Source of the DNA: Ignelater luminosus
Taxonomy: Eukaryota > Arthropoda > Insecta > Coleoptera > Elateridae
Length of the DNA: 64,000 bases
Assembly: GCA_011009095.1 (NCBI GenBank)
Contig: VTPC01090026.1
Span: forward strand, 172,145-236,144
Direction of reading: 5' to 3'
The notes under the pieces are model-generated. The model ran no database searches and had not been told where the DNA came from. It was given only the letters and a program-made list of their open reading frames with translations. The position numbers were made by a program, and so were the translations under genes. Shown here piece after piece: positions 23,009 through 34,600 of this stretch (within the stretch, counting starts at the first letter, position 1; each line of letters opens with the position of its first letter).

Positions 23009-25730
23009 TGCATATTTTACAAATAAACTTAAACAATAGTGCAAGGGCACAAGACTTAGTGTATGATGTTCGAAATGGTATAGTCATAATAGCGGTATGT
23101 AAGCCGAACAAAAAGGCAAGTCTGAACAAAAGAAATATATACGTAAACGAGTCTGTAACGCTAAGTATAATAAATGTAAGTGATAAATACGCCGTATACG
23201 AGTCGAGAGTGACGAAAGTTATGTGCACATAAAAACTGATGGTGGGGTTTTGTATAGTGTTTATGTAAACCCCAACTGTACATTGGAAGAATTCAATATT
23301 GCCCTTGAGAATTTGGATAATAGTAGGGAACAGAGCTGTAGTAACCGGGGACTTCAATGCCAAACATTCAGCCTGGGGAGGATCTGTAATTAATAGCAGA
23401 GGTACCGAAGTGCCGAACTGGGTAAGCACAAATGACCTAGCGATTCTAAATAATGGAATAGCATCAGCCTTAGTAAGGCACAATAAAAGTTCCTACATAG
23501 ACCTTACATTAGTATCTAGGGAGTGGGCAAGAAAAGTAAACTTCTAGAGGGTACTCGATGAACAAACACTGAGTGATCACAAATATATTATTTTAACTTA
23601 AACAACGCTACTAAAAGGGTCACATGAGAAAACAGAAATCGGTTTAATAAAGATACGCTTCTGGACGGTATTAGAAAGGAATTTCAGAAAGAAAATTATA
23701 AGGTAAAACTGGAGACGTGTATGAAGAAAGCCCATACAAACTCATATAAAAACAACACGGCAAACAACAGAGAGGATAAATCATATTAGTGGACAGAAGA
23801 AATGGAAAGGATGAGGGTCGAAGCGAATCGGGAAAGAAGAAGATATACTTGAGTCCAACGCACAGGAGAAAACGTGCAACATCACAAAGAAATATATAAG
23901 CAGACAAAGAAAAGATTACGTCAAAAAATAACAAATAGCAATAGAAAGAATTATGTCAGGACCTCCAGCACAATGCTTTCGGGCAGGTGTACAAAATTGC
24001 GGTGAGCCAGCTGAATATCCAATATTCAAAAATTGATTTAACTAATGAGGATAAAATCTAAATATTCGAGCAACTATTCATAACTGCGAAGGAAGTAGAG
24101 TCGCCAGCGCATCAGTGCGACCAAGTACACAGACTTCTAAAGAAAGAAGACGTGGCAGCTGCGTGCAGGAAGACAAAAACGGGAAAGTCCCCGGGCCGGA
24201 TGGAATACCACCCGAGGTAGTTAAAGAAGTGATACATCAGGAGCTGGAATACTATACGAGAGTGTATAACAACCTATTTAAAAAAATGATTTTCCAGACG
24301 CCTGGAAGATAGCCAAGCTTATATTACTACAAAAGCCAAAAAAAAACCTGAAGACGAGACAAAGTATAGATCAATATGCCTTATAGACGAGATGGGAAAG
24401 GTCTATGAAAGTGTAATAAATAACAGACTAATAGAAGAGATTGGGAGGTCTAAATAACGAACAGTACGGATTCCGGAAGAAAAGATCTACCGTAAGAGCG
24501 ATTAACAGCATCGTAGAAGCGGTAGAAACACTAAAAACAGAAAGAATCGAAAATGGTGCGCCCTGATACTGGTAGACGTAAAGAACGCCTTCAACAGTGC
24601 GGAATGGAGTTTGATTATAAGAAAGTTGCAAAATAGAGGTAGTACAAAATACCTGGTGAACAGAAATTACTTGTCCAGGAGGGTAATAAGAATTGATGTA
24701 AACACGCATAGACAGATAACGAGAAGAGTCCCGCAGGGCTCTGTACTGGGTCCTACATTATGAAACGTCCTGTATGACGACGTAATGAAAGTCTGAAGGG
24801 GTGGAACTAATATGTTACGCAGACGACCTAGCCATAATAGTAACAGCAGCAAATGAAAAAGAAATGACGCTGAAAGGAAAAGTCGTCTTGCATGCGGTGG
24901 ATCTTTGAATGCAGAGAAACCATTTAGTAATAGAAGTCACGAAAACACAGGCTGTAATATTAAGTAGATAGAGAAAACGAGAAACTCTACAATTCGAAAT
25001 AAAGAACCAAAAAAAACAAGCCAAAGAAAATTTTTAACACCCTGTACAAAATAATGCCGAACGTCAGAGGCCCGCTTCAAAACAAAAGAAGAGCTGTGGT
25101 CATGGCCATCCAATCTACAATTATGTATGCGGCACCGGTATGGTACAGAGCAGTATAAATAAAAAAATATGAGAATATGCTGAGAACAATCCAAGGAACT
25201 TCCGCAGTTAAGATTACAAGCGCATACAGAACTACGTCGTATGAGGCTGTCGTCGTCATTGCAGGATTCATAAGTACTTATAAAGAGCCTTGCAGAAGAG
25301 AGGAAGAGGTTATATGATAAAGAAAAATTGCGGATGTGAAACAAGAGCGCGAAGCAGCTATCAGAAAGTGGCAGGGTATATGGAATGCAAACACGGAAAA
25401 GGGACAATTGACTAAAAGAGTCATAAGGGACATACGACTATGGATAAATCGAAAGTGTGGACGAACAAACTATTATATAACACGATTCCTCACGGAACAC
25501 GACTGCTTTATGACCGACCTTGAGAGGTTTATGAAAAAAGACTCCGGTACATGTATGTACTTCCCAGAGAACGACACGGTAGAACATACATTCTACGAAT
25601 GTATTGGATGGGTAAGGGAATGACACGAAGTGGAAACAAAAATAAGCGAAGTAATCACGCCAGAGAACACAGTAGAAAAGTAGTTGAAGAATAAAGAAAA
25701 TTAAAAAAAACATTACAGATTACGTAAAGA
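23008..25730 (+). pseudogene. R1-type ORF2: endonuclease and reverse transcriptase, broken
   Basis: ORF2 would nick the target and copy the LINE RNA there. The endonuclease begins MHILQINLNNS (23008) and shows VTGDFNAKHSAWGG (about 23344), SYIDLTLVS (about 23493) and TLSDHKYI (about 23569), typical of AP-like LINE nucleases. The RT shows GKVPGPDGIPPEVVK (24182), NEQYGFRKKRSTVRA (about 24460), LVDVKNAFNSAEWSL (about 24570), RRVPQGSVLGPTL (24725) and an intact YADD at 24816-24827. A C-terminal zinc-type motif with DTVEHTFYEC (about 25575) follows, with one cysteine replaced. At least six frame breaks or stops separate these blocks, so it is dead. Long open frames on the opposite strand here are shadows. 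Confidence 0.85.
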
Positions 25731-26013
25731 AAGTCCTGAAAGCTAAAGATATACAGGAAAGACAAATGGAAAACGGGATACATAACTAAAAGCGACGGAA
25801 GTGGGAAAAATAAAAGAGACTATATGTGATTAAATAAACTGATAAACAGAAAGAGTCTTCTGATGTTATGTTCCAAGAACGGTTCCGGAAGATCCTGCGG
25901 CAAGGGAGGGGTTTAAGTGGGTAAGAATCCTACAGTAGCCAGCGAAATGGAAAAGTTTCTTCTCGCGGGGACACTTTTGAAGATTTCCCCTTCGGCTAAA
26001 TAGCACAACAAAA

Positions 26014-26055
26014 AGGTTAGAGGTTAGGGTAGAGGTTAAGTTAAGTTAGGGTAGC
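26014..26055. repeat. Degenerate TTAGG-like tract, 3' side of the LINE
   Basis: Directly after AACAAAAA comes AGGTTAGAGGTTAGGGTAG, followed by AGGTTAAGTTAAGTTAGG, in the same orientation as the 5' tract. The two tracts could be an extended target duplication or part of the element's own ends. Confidence 0.5.
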
Positions 26056-26092
26056 TTATCTCATAGAACTGTATGTTAAGTTTTCGTAGCAC

Positions 26093-26186
26093 CTCCGGCA
26101 CCTAAACTCAGTACCCCCGTGACCCTCTCGATAAGACTGACAATATAACCCCTCAACTAACCTGATCTGTGGTAGGCAGGCATACT
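26093..26186 (-). repeat. Inverted copy of the monomer found at 22278
   Basis: The reverse complement begins GTATGCCTGCCTACCAC and ends in GGTGCCGGAG, matching 22278-22371 with scattered substitutions. It makes an inverted pair about 3.8 kb apart that encloses the R1-type LINE. Confidence 0.85.
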
Positions 26187-29100
26187 GAAGTCGTATGCAT
26201 GTCAATTATTTCTGGGTAAAACTTATAAAGTAGACTACCACATTTGGAATTAATAAGGATTCGATTAAGCATGAATAAGCAGATAGATGTCAAAACTGTT
26301 CCTCTGGCAATGGCCTGATTCAAGGTGGGTCTTTTGCATCTAATTCGTAGATAGATTTTATTCAATATCGTTTTGAAAAGGGCGACGCTGTGATGAAGAC
26401 AGCCAAGTGAGGATTTAATAGCTACGGTGAAGACAGACTACAAGAGGAATGAGAGCCTTTCGCATGTCCTTTAAGAACAATCCCACTAACTTGGGAATTT
26501 CGCCCAGTGAAGAGTGGCTACTGGCTATTTGAACTAGCACCCAGTATTTACCTAGCCGACGGTTCCTTATGGAAGCCGAATTTTGTTTCCATCAAAGCGA
26601 ATAGAAAAATCGTTTGAGACATTACAACCTCTTAGGAATCACCTAGAGTTTTAATTGCAGCATTTAATTAAAAAAGTCCTATGTCAATCCTACCCTTAGC
26701 TGTAAAGCGATTTAACTTTTAACCATTAAATATTTCTTAAAATCCACTCCTATTTACGTTAGTTAGCTTACAATTGGTTCTAAATTTGTTTGTTTTTGAC
26801 AGGAAACAAAAGTTATACAATGCACAATTATGAGTGAAGTTGAAGTTACGTCTTGCATTTTCTCGTTAATAAAGAATAGACTATTTTTTATTAATTCTAT
26901 AATTGTCGTTGTAGTTGAGTCAAAAAAATATTTGTAGAAAGGAATCAAGGCTAATTTAGATATATACCAGGCCGAAAAAGGAAATGCGTGCCACATTCGC
27001 ATTACGTATGGTGAGGAACGAGACATTACTGCCATGCCTTGTTAAACTCCAAAGAGGTGAGAACTCAAAACTACACTGAGACATGACTTTTAGCTTTTTA
27101 TGATTATTCGCAACAGCTAAGAAGAGGATTCACTTTTAATGAAAGAATGATATGACTAAATATTTTGCTTGCGTTTAAACTGAAATCTTTATAATATTAA
27201 ATATATGAAACCTAAAAATTTTATAGAAATTGGGTTCCAGCGTCGCTCTGAACAGTAAGCTATCCTGAGATGAAGATTGACCCTCAAATACAGGTCACCC
27301 GCGGTGGTTTACGATCAGGTTTCTCCTGCCACCTAGAGAAATTACTGCTCTAGTCTAGGATCAGGCTTCCAGCTTTTCCAGACCAACTATATGGTCAGAT
27401 TTTATACTCCATGAGGAACGAGCATTTTATAAATTACAAGTAAGTGCTCTAGAAGTTAAAGGGTACTAATATCGTAAAACAATTAAAGCAATTACAGGCT
27501 TCTTAACTGTAGTTACTATATAAATAAATCGATACTACACTTGTAATAAGTTCTAAAGTTTAAAATAATTACGCATTCATCCTGTACTTTTTAATAAATT
27601 TATAGTAGAAACAAACTTTTAATAGCAAGAGCATAAAAATTTTAATTCAAAAGTTTCACATTTTAAGCTACTTTAAATTCAAGAAGTTTAAGATAACAAA
27701 GATGCTCAATAAATGTAAATTGGCAAAGCCCGGCTCGCTTGAAAATGCTGAAGAAATATTTATGACATGTGTGTTATTTTAACGATTTCAAATTTTAAAC
27801 TGAATCATAATTTACGTTTTAAAATAATTTCAGCTGCTTCCTATTTACAATTATATGTTAGAATTAAACTGCATTTTTTTTAAATAAAGGCCGTTAAATT
27901 TACTAGCTGTAAAATAGAGAATTCATGCAAAATAGCAATAAATTAGCAAGGGCTACAACCGTGACTCTATCCTTAGAGTAATCAAAAACGACTAGCATGT
28001 TAAATTTGTAAATGTTGCTCACAAAATGTTTAAATTTGCATAAATTGCTAAATGATTTTAATTACTTTTGTTGGATTGAAAAGTGTTTTATGAATCTGTC
28101 GCAACTTAACAACGGTAACATGTTAACAGTGATTAAAATGCTAATTAGTTAGCTTTTCTATGCGTTATATAGTTACCTGAAAGCCACATAATTTATGATC
28201 TATCCTTGGAAAGATATAAACACCATTTCAACACATAAATAACAATTAAATTAAGGAAACAAAGCAATTAATCAAAAACAGTTTGAAATAATCATCGCCA
28301 GCAAATTCAACAAGTCGGTAACTGTGATAAAAACTCAGAAATAGATAAAATGCAAGATGTTCAACGCACTGAAGACAAAAGCCAATCAGAAATTGGAACA
28401 AACAATACGATGGACAAAATTACACTAAATCATTTGAAGAAAATATAAGGACTGCCAATATTACATAAATCAAACGTACTGTTACGACCTATTACTAGCT
28501 TTATTTAAGCTTCTTTTCACAAATTACCTAAATATCTCATGTCCAAGTTAGAAGATATAGTGGCATAGCAAAATATTTTATAGAATTTACTTTCTCGAAC
28601 TATCCCTAAACGCTTCATTTGTAGCAAATCTGCGAGGCATAACAATCAGTGCTGCTTCAAAATGGAAATCACTTTGAAGGTCAAAGTTTTTTAAGAGATC
28701 CGGTACTAAATTCGATCATGCTTCGTAATATTGTATTTGTTTTGTACTGTTCTTAGCTGCGAGCCAATATTTGTTTGTGTTTACACTACGAACTGGCTTT
28801 TATAAACTAACTACTACTGTTTACGGTTGTAATTTATATTTCATTTAGACACTAAACCAATAAGTGTCTGCAGATGTGTTTGGCAAGCAATTTATCTTTG
28901 ACTTACCAGTCTGTATTAAATCAAGCATCGTTTTGCCAAAAGGTATATCTGTATGAAGACCCTTTGTAAATGGTACCAAATAAGACAACCACGCTAGCTT
29001 TCTCTTCTGTCCTAAATCTTAGTAGAATCACCTTCTCGACACTCTGAGAAATGCCTCGATTTCTTGTAAAAACCATATCAGTAGTATAGTAGATTCCCAT

Positions 29101-30639
29101 AGAAATTATCTACGTTCCTTTTTCAGTACCGATGCTAAAAAACTTAATTGAAATAAACGGTTTTGTGGTTGTAAATTTCTAAGCTCTAGAGCAAGATTCT
29201 TGATCTTTCTATCCTTGATCTTTCTATCCTTGATCAAGCCTCTTCAATGCTCATATTCCAATAGGTGCTGCCGGGAAAAATATATCAAACTTAGCCAATA
29301 CCTTAATTTTGATCTGTTTATTATTCCACACTACATTAAGTTTGTATTAGTCTTTTTAAGATCATTTTTGAAGCAAACATCTATATTAATCTTCCAACAG
29401 AACTGCGACTAACATTTAAAGCCTAACCAATACCAAGAGTTTGATCTGTTTGTTGTTACACCTCATGCAAAGTTTTATTTTGTTCTCTACAAAACGATAT
29501 TTAAACCAAACATTTCATCTTGCTAAAGTTCATGAAAACTCGGACCAGCTTTAGTGATCTTTCAGTATACGAAAGTTCTTTAAGATAAAGGGCCGGTTGT
29601 ACAAGAGAGATCAAATCTGTTGTCACATTTTATTTTGTATTTAGCTGCTCTCATTTAGACAAAAGCAAAATTCTTCTAGGAAAATTTATAATGTCAAACA
29701 TTTAAGATATTTCAAAGTACGTTCGAAAGGAATTAATTGACAAACGACAAAACTTTTTTTCTATAAAAATCTTAGAGTATAAGACATTCTCGAATGTCTT
29801 CAAGGAACTAACAGGTATAAGTGGGATCCTTTTACCATGAATGTTTATTTTCAACAAGTCAATGTTCTACGAATTTCTAGTTGTTAGAAAGTGTCCCTAC
29901 AATTTTAATAAATGTATAAGATGTTGTTTTAGCTTGATTACTCAGTTACTCTTCCTTGTACCATGGCCAAGAACAATAATAACGGCAATTACCTTGACAA
30001 TTTGACAGGATAATACTTATCGAAGTCAAAAGTTTAATGAAATATTTTTCGTGATTGTAAAATGAGCCAATTCACAAACATTAAGCAATGCATAGCAAGA
30101 TTCAATAGCGAGAGATCATAAATGACTTAGAAAAAAGTTTACCTGTGGCTCATTGCAAATGACCTTAGGGAGAGGCGCAACTATTGGCGTGAGTGTGTGA
30201 TCCTTGCTCTCCTATTTCCGTATTGTATCTCTCAACCAAAAAGCTACAAATGTTTGCTAAGTTAAGCTTTTTCTTCTCGCCTTCGACTTCTTCATTTTTT
30301 CCGTTGTCTTCATCCATTTCTCAACATCGCCCACGACAGCCAATGTACTTATACCCAACCATATCCATTGCCCGTCCTGTAAGCCCACAGCACGGCCTAT
30401 GGAACGTCCTTATTACAATTCAACATCTGTATTTCAACCAGTTGAATTGATACATCTGGTTTCCAATCGATCCACCCATTATCAACTACAGAATGGCAAC
30501 ACTCGAGCATTATCATTCATATTCAAAATATGGGGTGTCCAAAGAGATTTTTGCAAATTCTGCATTAGATTACTCGAAAACCACTGGGAATGGGATGATC
30601 GAACCGCATGAGTTCGAGAACGTGCTGCTTGCAATTTCA
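26187..30639. other. No recognisable gene
   Basis: Mostly AT-rich DNA. A 15-bp unit (TTGATCTTTCTATCC) is repeated 2.4 times at 29200-29235. 26.4-26.6 kb and 27.2-27.4 kb are slightly richer in GC but carry no motif. Frames at 26153-26365 -, 26763-27035 - and 29200-29412 + are short and unmatched. 30193-30450 + is also unmatched. Confidence 0.5.
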
Positions 30640-31660
30640 GTAGCAATTGAGCGGTTTGTGGGACAGCGACGCGCTTTTCGTGTAAAATCATTTTATGAGT
30701 TGGTCGCCTTTACCGTGCGTATTTTTATTTAGATGACATTAATCAAGCCCATCTATGCACATTAATCAAATATTGGGTTAGATTTGAAGCAAAAGGCACA
30801 ATTGGTCGACCCAGAGTCGGTAGAAGTGCGGAAAGCATCTAGAGCAGTGGGATAAACGCTCTGCCGTTCAATAAGGAAACAAGCTGCCGCCTTGAATTTA
30901 TCGAGATCAACCGTTCACACGATCTTAAAGAAGGATCTAAAGTTATATCCCTACAAGATTCACATGGTGCAAGCATTAAAACAGGAAGATTACGCAATTC
31001 GACTAACATTTGTTGAGCACATGTTACAGAACTTCAATAATCTCAATAATACCCATTTTCATGTAAACGGAGCTGTAAATACGCAAATTTGCCGATATTG
31101 GGGTGATACCAACCCGGCCGTAAAACATCTGCAACCCTTACACGGTCCCAAAGTTACAGTTTAGGCGACAATGTCCGCATTTGGAATAATTGGCCCCTAC
31201 TGTTTTGATGATGGGAATCACCGCCCAGTCACTGTTACCGCTATACCTTATAGGAAAATGCTGGAAAACTTGCTTGAACAAAAATTGGAAATTTTTGGCA
31301 AGTTTAACCAAAAGAAACACGTGGTTTCGGCAAGATAAAGCAACAGCTCACGCTGTCAATTTTCCAATATAAGTCGTTCGGAGAATGGTTCCGGAAAGAA
31401 CATATCGAAGAATAGAAATGTCAGGTGCCCCCCCACCCACAAAGGAACCTTAAATTCAAGGTCTACGACCTACTGCCTACTAATTTGAATCAATCGAAGC
31501 ATAGAATTCGCGATGAAATTCAAGCAATTCCTAAACAGCTCTGTCATCGCGTATTCACACATTTCAGAGGTTGTTTGAGAGAGACGGTCCGAAGATAAAA
31601 CCAGCATCTCGACGGCATAATCTGTCACATATAAATTTCCATAGTTTGTAGTTCATTTTG
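30640..31660 (+). pseudogene. IS630/Tc1-like DDE transposase, broken
   Basis: Fragments of one transposase appear in order: GQRRAFRVKSFYE (30660, N-terminal helix region), RKQAAALNLSRSTVHTILKK (about 30870-30930, helix-turn-helix), LYPYKIHMVQALKQEDYA (30940-31000), VNTQICRYWGDTNPA (about 31072), SAFGIIGPYCFDD (31174), NTWFRQDKATAHA (about 31320, second catalytic Asp) and RDEIQAIPKQLCHRVFTHFR (31510, C-terminal region). The order matches the IS630/Tc1-like transposases common in insects. The segment that should carry the first catalytic Asp (SDEAHF-like) is deleted between FNNLNN and THFHV, and the third catalytic region is also missing, around 31400-31500. Many stops and shifts confirm it is dead. 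Confidence 0.75.
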
Positions 31661-34600
31661 AAAATACAAAATCAATAAAATATTCAAAAGTTATTAGTTA
31701 TGATTTTCTTAAATCGCAAAAACCTTTTCAGAGACTCATATACGTAACAACCAAAAACGACGCGCCAACCTCTTACCATCGCCAATTTACCTAACCGACA
31801 ATCTACAGAATCGGCACCCACAACTGTCAAAGGCTACCATTAGATATACTTTTTCCAACCTCCGCCACGTCATGCTTTCATCATCATCACCACTCAAGAA
31901 TGCCAAGACTACAGTCACACATGTAGTATCCTCTACACGGCAGCTAATTCCAGAAGGAGGAAAACATTACGAACGATATTTCTACCGCAAGATACCACCA
32001 CTAATTTCGGGCAAAGAGACTTCAGAAGAGTTTCTAAAACTGACACAGAAAAAAATTCCAACTCCCTTGCTTGCTTGCTTTGCAGAAGACCAGAATACAA
32101 ATCTCAAGATCACATTAGATTAGAATCAGTCAAATGCTATAGGCATAGCACGTAGAGACAGAAAATCACTTGTGACAAGCTTAACGCACCTAAAGGGTTA
32201 TTTCTGGTTTTTAATTGAAAAATAGTCAACAACAGTTTATGTCACGTAGTTTGATAAGTTTGCTCTTTTAGGGTTAGGGGCATAGCCTACTTGATCTTTA
32301 TTATTGATAAAAAAGTTGTACTTAACTACTTGCTTGATCTGTGTTTAATTGTACAACTTTTAGTTTACACAGGCCTTTTTGTATCGTCTTGCTGTTTGTT
32401 AATAGAATTTTTTTACCATTGTGCTTGATATTTACATCCTTGCGATTTTCAGGAACCAGATTTTCAATGCACAAAGCTACGTTTGGTAAAGTAGTACAAG
32501 AGTTCTCAGAAACTCTTTCAAGAATAAAATGGCAGAAATCCAAATCTGTTTACAAGGTTAGATTTATCACTGAAAGTGTTTGCGCTACTGTACAAATGAT
32601 TACTAGTCACTTTTAGATGCTTTAAAATTTCAAGAAGACTTGTAAATTTTCTTTTTATTTTATCGCTTTACTTGCTCCGTTTAAATTAATTCTCTACATT
32701 ATTTTCAAAATTAACTAGTTTTGTTCAGAATCAGCTGCAATATTCATGACCTAACTGTCTATAGACTAACGAGGAAGATTATTTAGAAAAATATGACTTA
32801 ACATAAGCTATCGAGTCCTTGGATTTCTTGAAAATATTTCCAACTACTTAATGTGTTGTAATTAAATTACTCACATTTCAATCATACTAGATGCCTTAAA
32901 ATCAACACCTATGTATACTAATTAGTCTCTTTCGGTCAATTGTTTAAATAAAATTAAAAATCAATTTGTCCCCTCCATCGCAGGTAGCTTGCTGTGGTGT
33001 CTCATTATATGGCTAAAACACGATTTCTTAGGTAGATTAGACACATCAGCAAAGATTAATATAATTCAGATGCCTCCGATAACATAGCGATGCAACTTAA
33101 AGGCATAGAAGCGTACGTGACAGGCTTAATGCATCTAAAGAGTTTCTATAATAACTCTTTCAGTTTTTATGATTATTTATTAATTTTTAGTTTATGTTAA
33201 GTATTTGTTTGCATATTCTGCTGTAACCTATGCTCCTTATGGTATTATTATAAAAATTACAATCTTAATAGAGAAACTTCAGGTTATTAGTGGATTAACT
33301 GTTAAATTTTATTTTAAATTGCTACAAAAAAATTTATTGAAATTGTTCAACCGAAATCACTAAATACATCGTGGACCATAAACTACAAAGACAGTTAAAA
33401 AAACTCATAGATTGTTGAATTTTAGTTTTCTGTACTGTATACGTGCGAAAGACAATGTTATGTAAATGTCGCCCATTTTCAGTTTTGACAGTTTGTTCTG
33501 TCAGCAGCGTTCAATATGAACTTAGCTTTGTTGTCAAGAATGTAGAACGCGATAAATTATAAACTCATAAGGCGGTCTACAATTTTGATTTGTTACTTAA
33601 CACTAAACTTTTCCATGGTTATTGCTTCAAAAGTTTTTAATAAATGGACCAAGTTAACAGCAAAATATCTTTGGTAAACTTAGAAAAGCCATCATACATC
33701 AGTAGTAAGAGAAATGTGGCAATAAAACAGCAAAATGACTGTTGGGAAGCGATAATTGAATCGCTTTGAATGTATACAATCTGAAATAACTAAATAATGC
33801 AAACTCCTGTTTACCAAAATGAAAGTAGTATTACCTATGGTATTCTTTAAGAACTAGACATAACAGATTTTTTCATTATTTGGCAATTTGCCCAGCTAGA
33901 TTATTCTCAATAATTTACAATTGCTAGTTAGATGAACCTTTTACCTTATGTTGGCGTAAATATTTTAAAAGATTTACAAAAAAAAATAAAATCAACTAAT
34001 TGGCATAGCTATTTCCTTTTGTCAGTTTCTAGTATTAATTAGTAATTTTCTATTTTTATAAAAAAACACAAAAATCTCCTCTTCAAACTACTACAGTATT
34101 TATTGCTAGAAATAACATTAAATTTTTACCTCAACCACAAACAACATTAAACCGTTAACTATTTTTACAGTTTAGAAATCAGGAGGGCGTAATTTTATTG
34201 CTGAAATATTTGAAATTTTTACAGGATGACGTTTATAAAAGCGCGCAACAAATTATTATTGTGTAATAAACTGCGAAATTGTACTTTTATAGCTTTCACA
34301 ATTAACATGTAATATTTAAAATTAAAATCTAGAAAAGTCTTATCACGATTTAATCTTGGCAAGTTTGTTTTTCTACCGCTCTTAAAAATAAGATAAAAAT
34401 TGCAAAGGTGAATTAAACTTCAGCACCACCTAGCGAAGCTTTATAACTTAGTACTTAGTATTTCTTTCATGCACTTTTCCAACAATGAAGTTTATAGCAT
34501 TTTTACAACGAGAACAGCTGCCTGCAGTAAACTCTCTCGTGTTATGGCAGATGGGTAATTGTTGCATAAAATTCTCAAACGCCTCTTCGTTTTTTGACAT

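Larger units (their letters stand above)
22600..26013 (+). mobile_element. R1-clade non-LTR retrotransposon, decayed
   Basis: The order of parts is that of a R1-type LINE: an ORF1 remnant with zinc knuckles, an AP-like endonuclease, a reverse transcriptase, and a C-terminal zinc-type motif, over about 3.4 kb. Frameshifts and stops are scattered throughout, and ORF1 is shortened at its 5' end. The 3' untranslated part holds GGGGTTTAAGTGGGTAAG at about 25912, a block resembling those near the 3' ends of other R1-clade elements. TTAGG-like tracts and inverted monomers lie on both sides. Confidence 0.85.

Noticed and set aside
22809-23483. Long minus-strand open frame of 224 codons across the R1-type LINE
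   Set aside because: It is antisense to zinc-knuckle and endonuclease motifs that read clearly on the plus strand, and its residues have no recognisable domain.
24937-25407. Minus-strand open frame of 156 codons with hydrophobic composition
   Set aside because: It is antisense to the LINE ORF2 C-terminal region. The cysteine- and phenylalanine-rich composition follows from the complementary strand.
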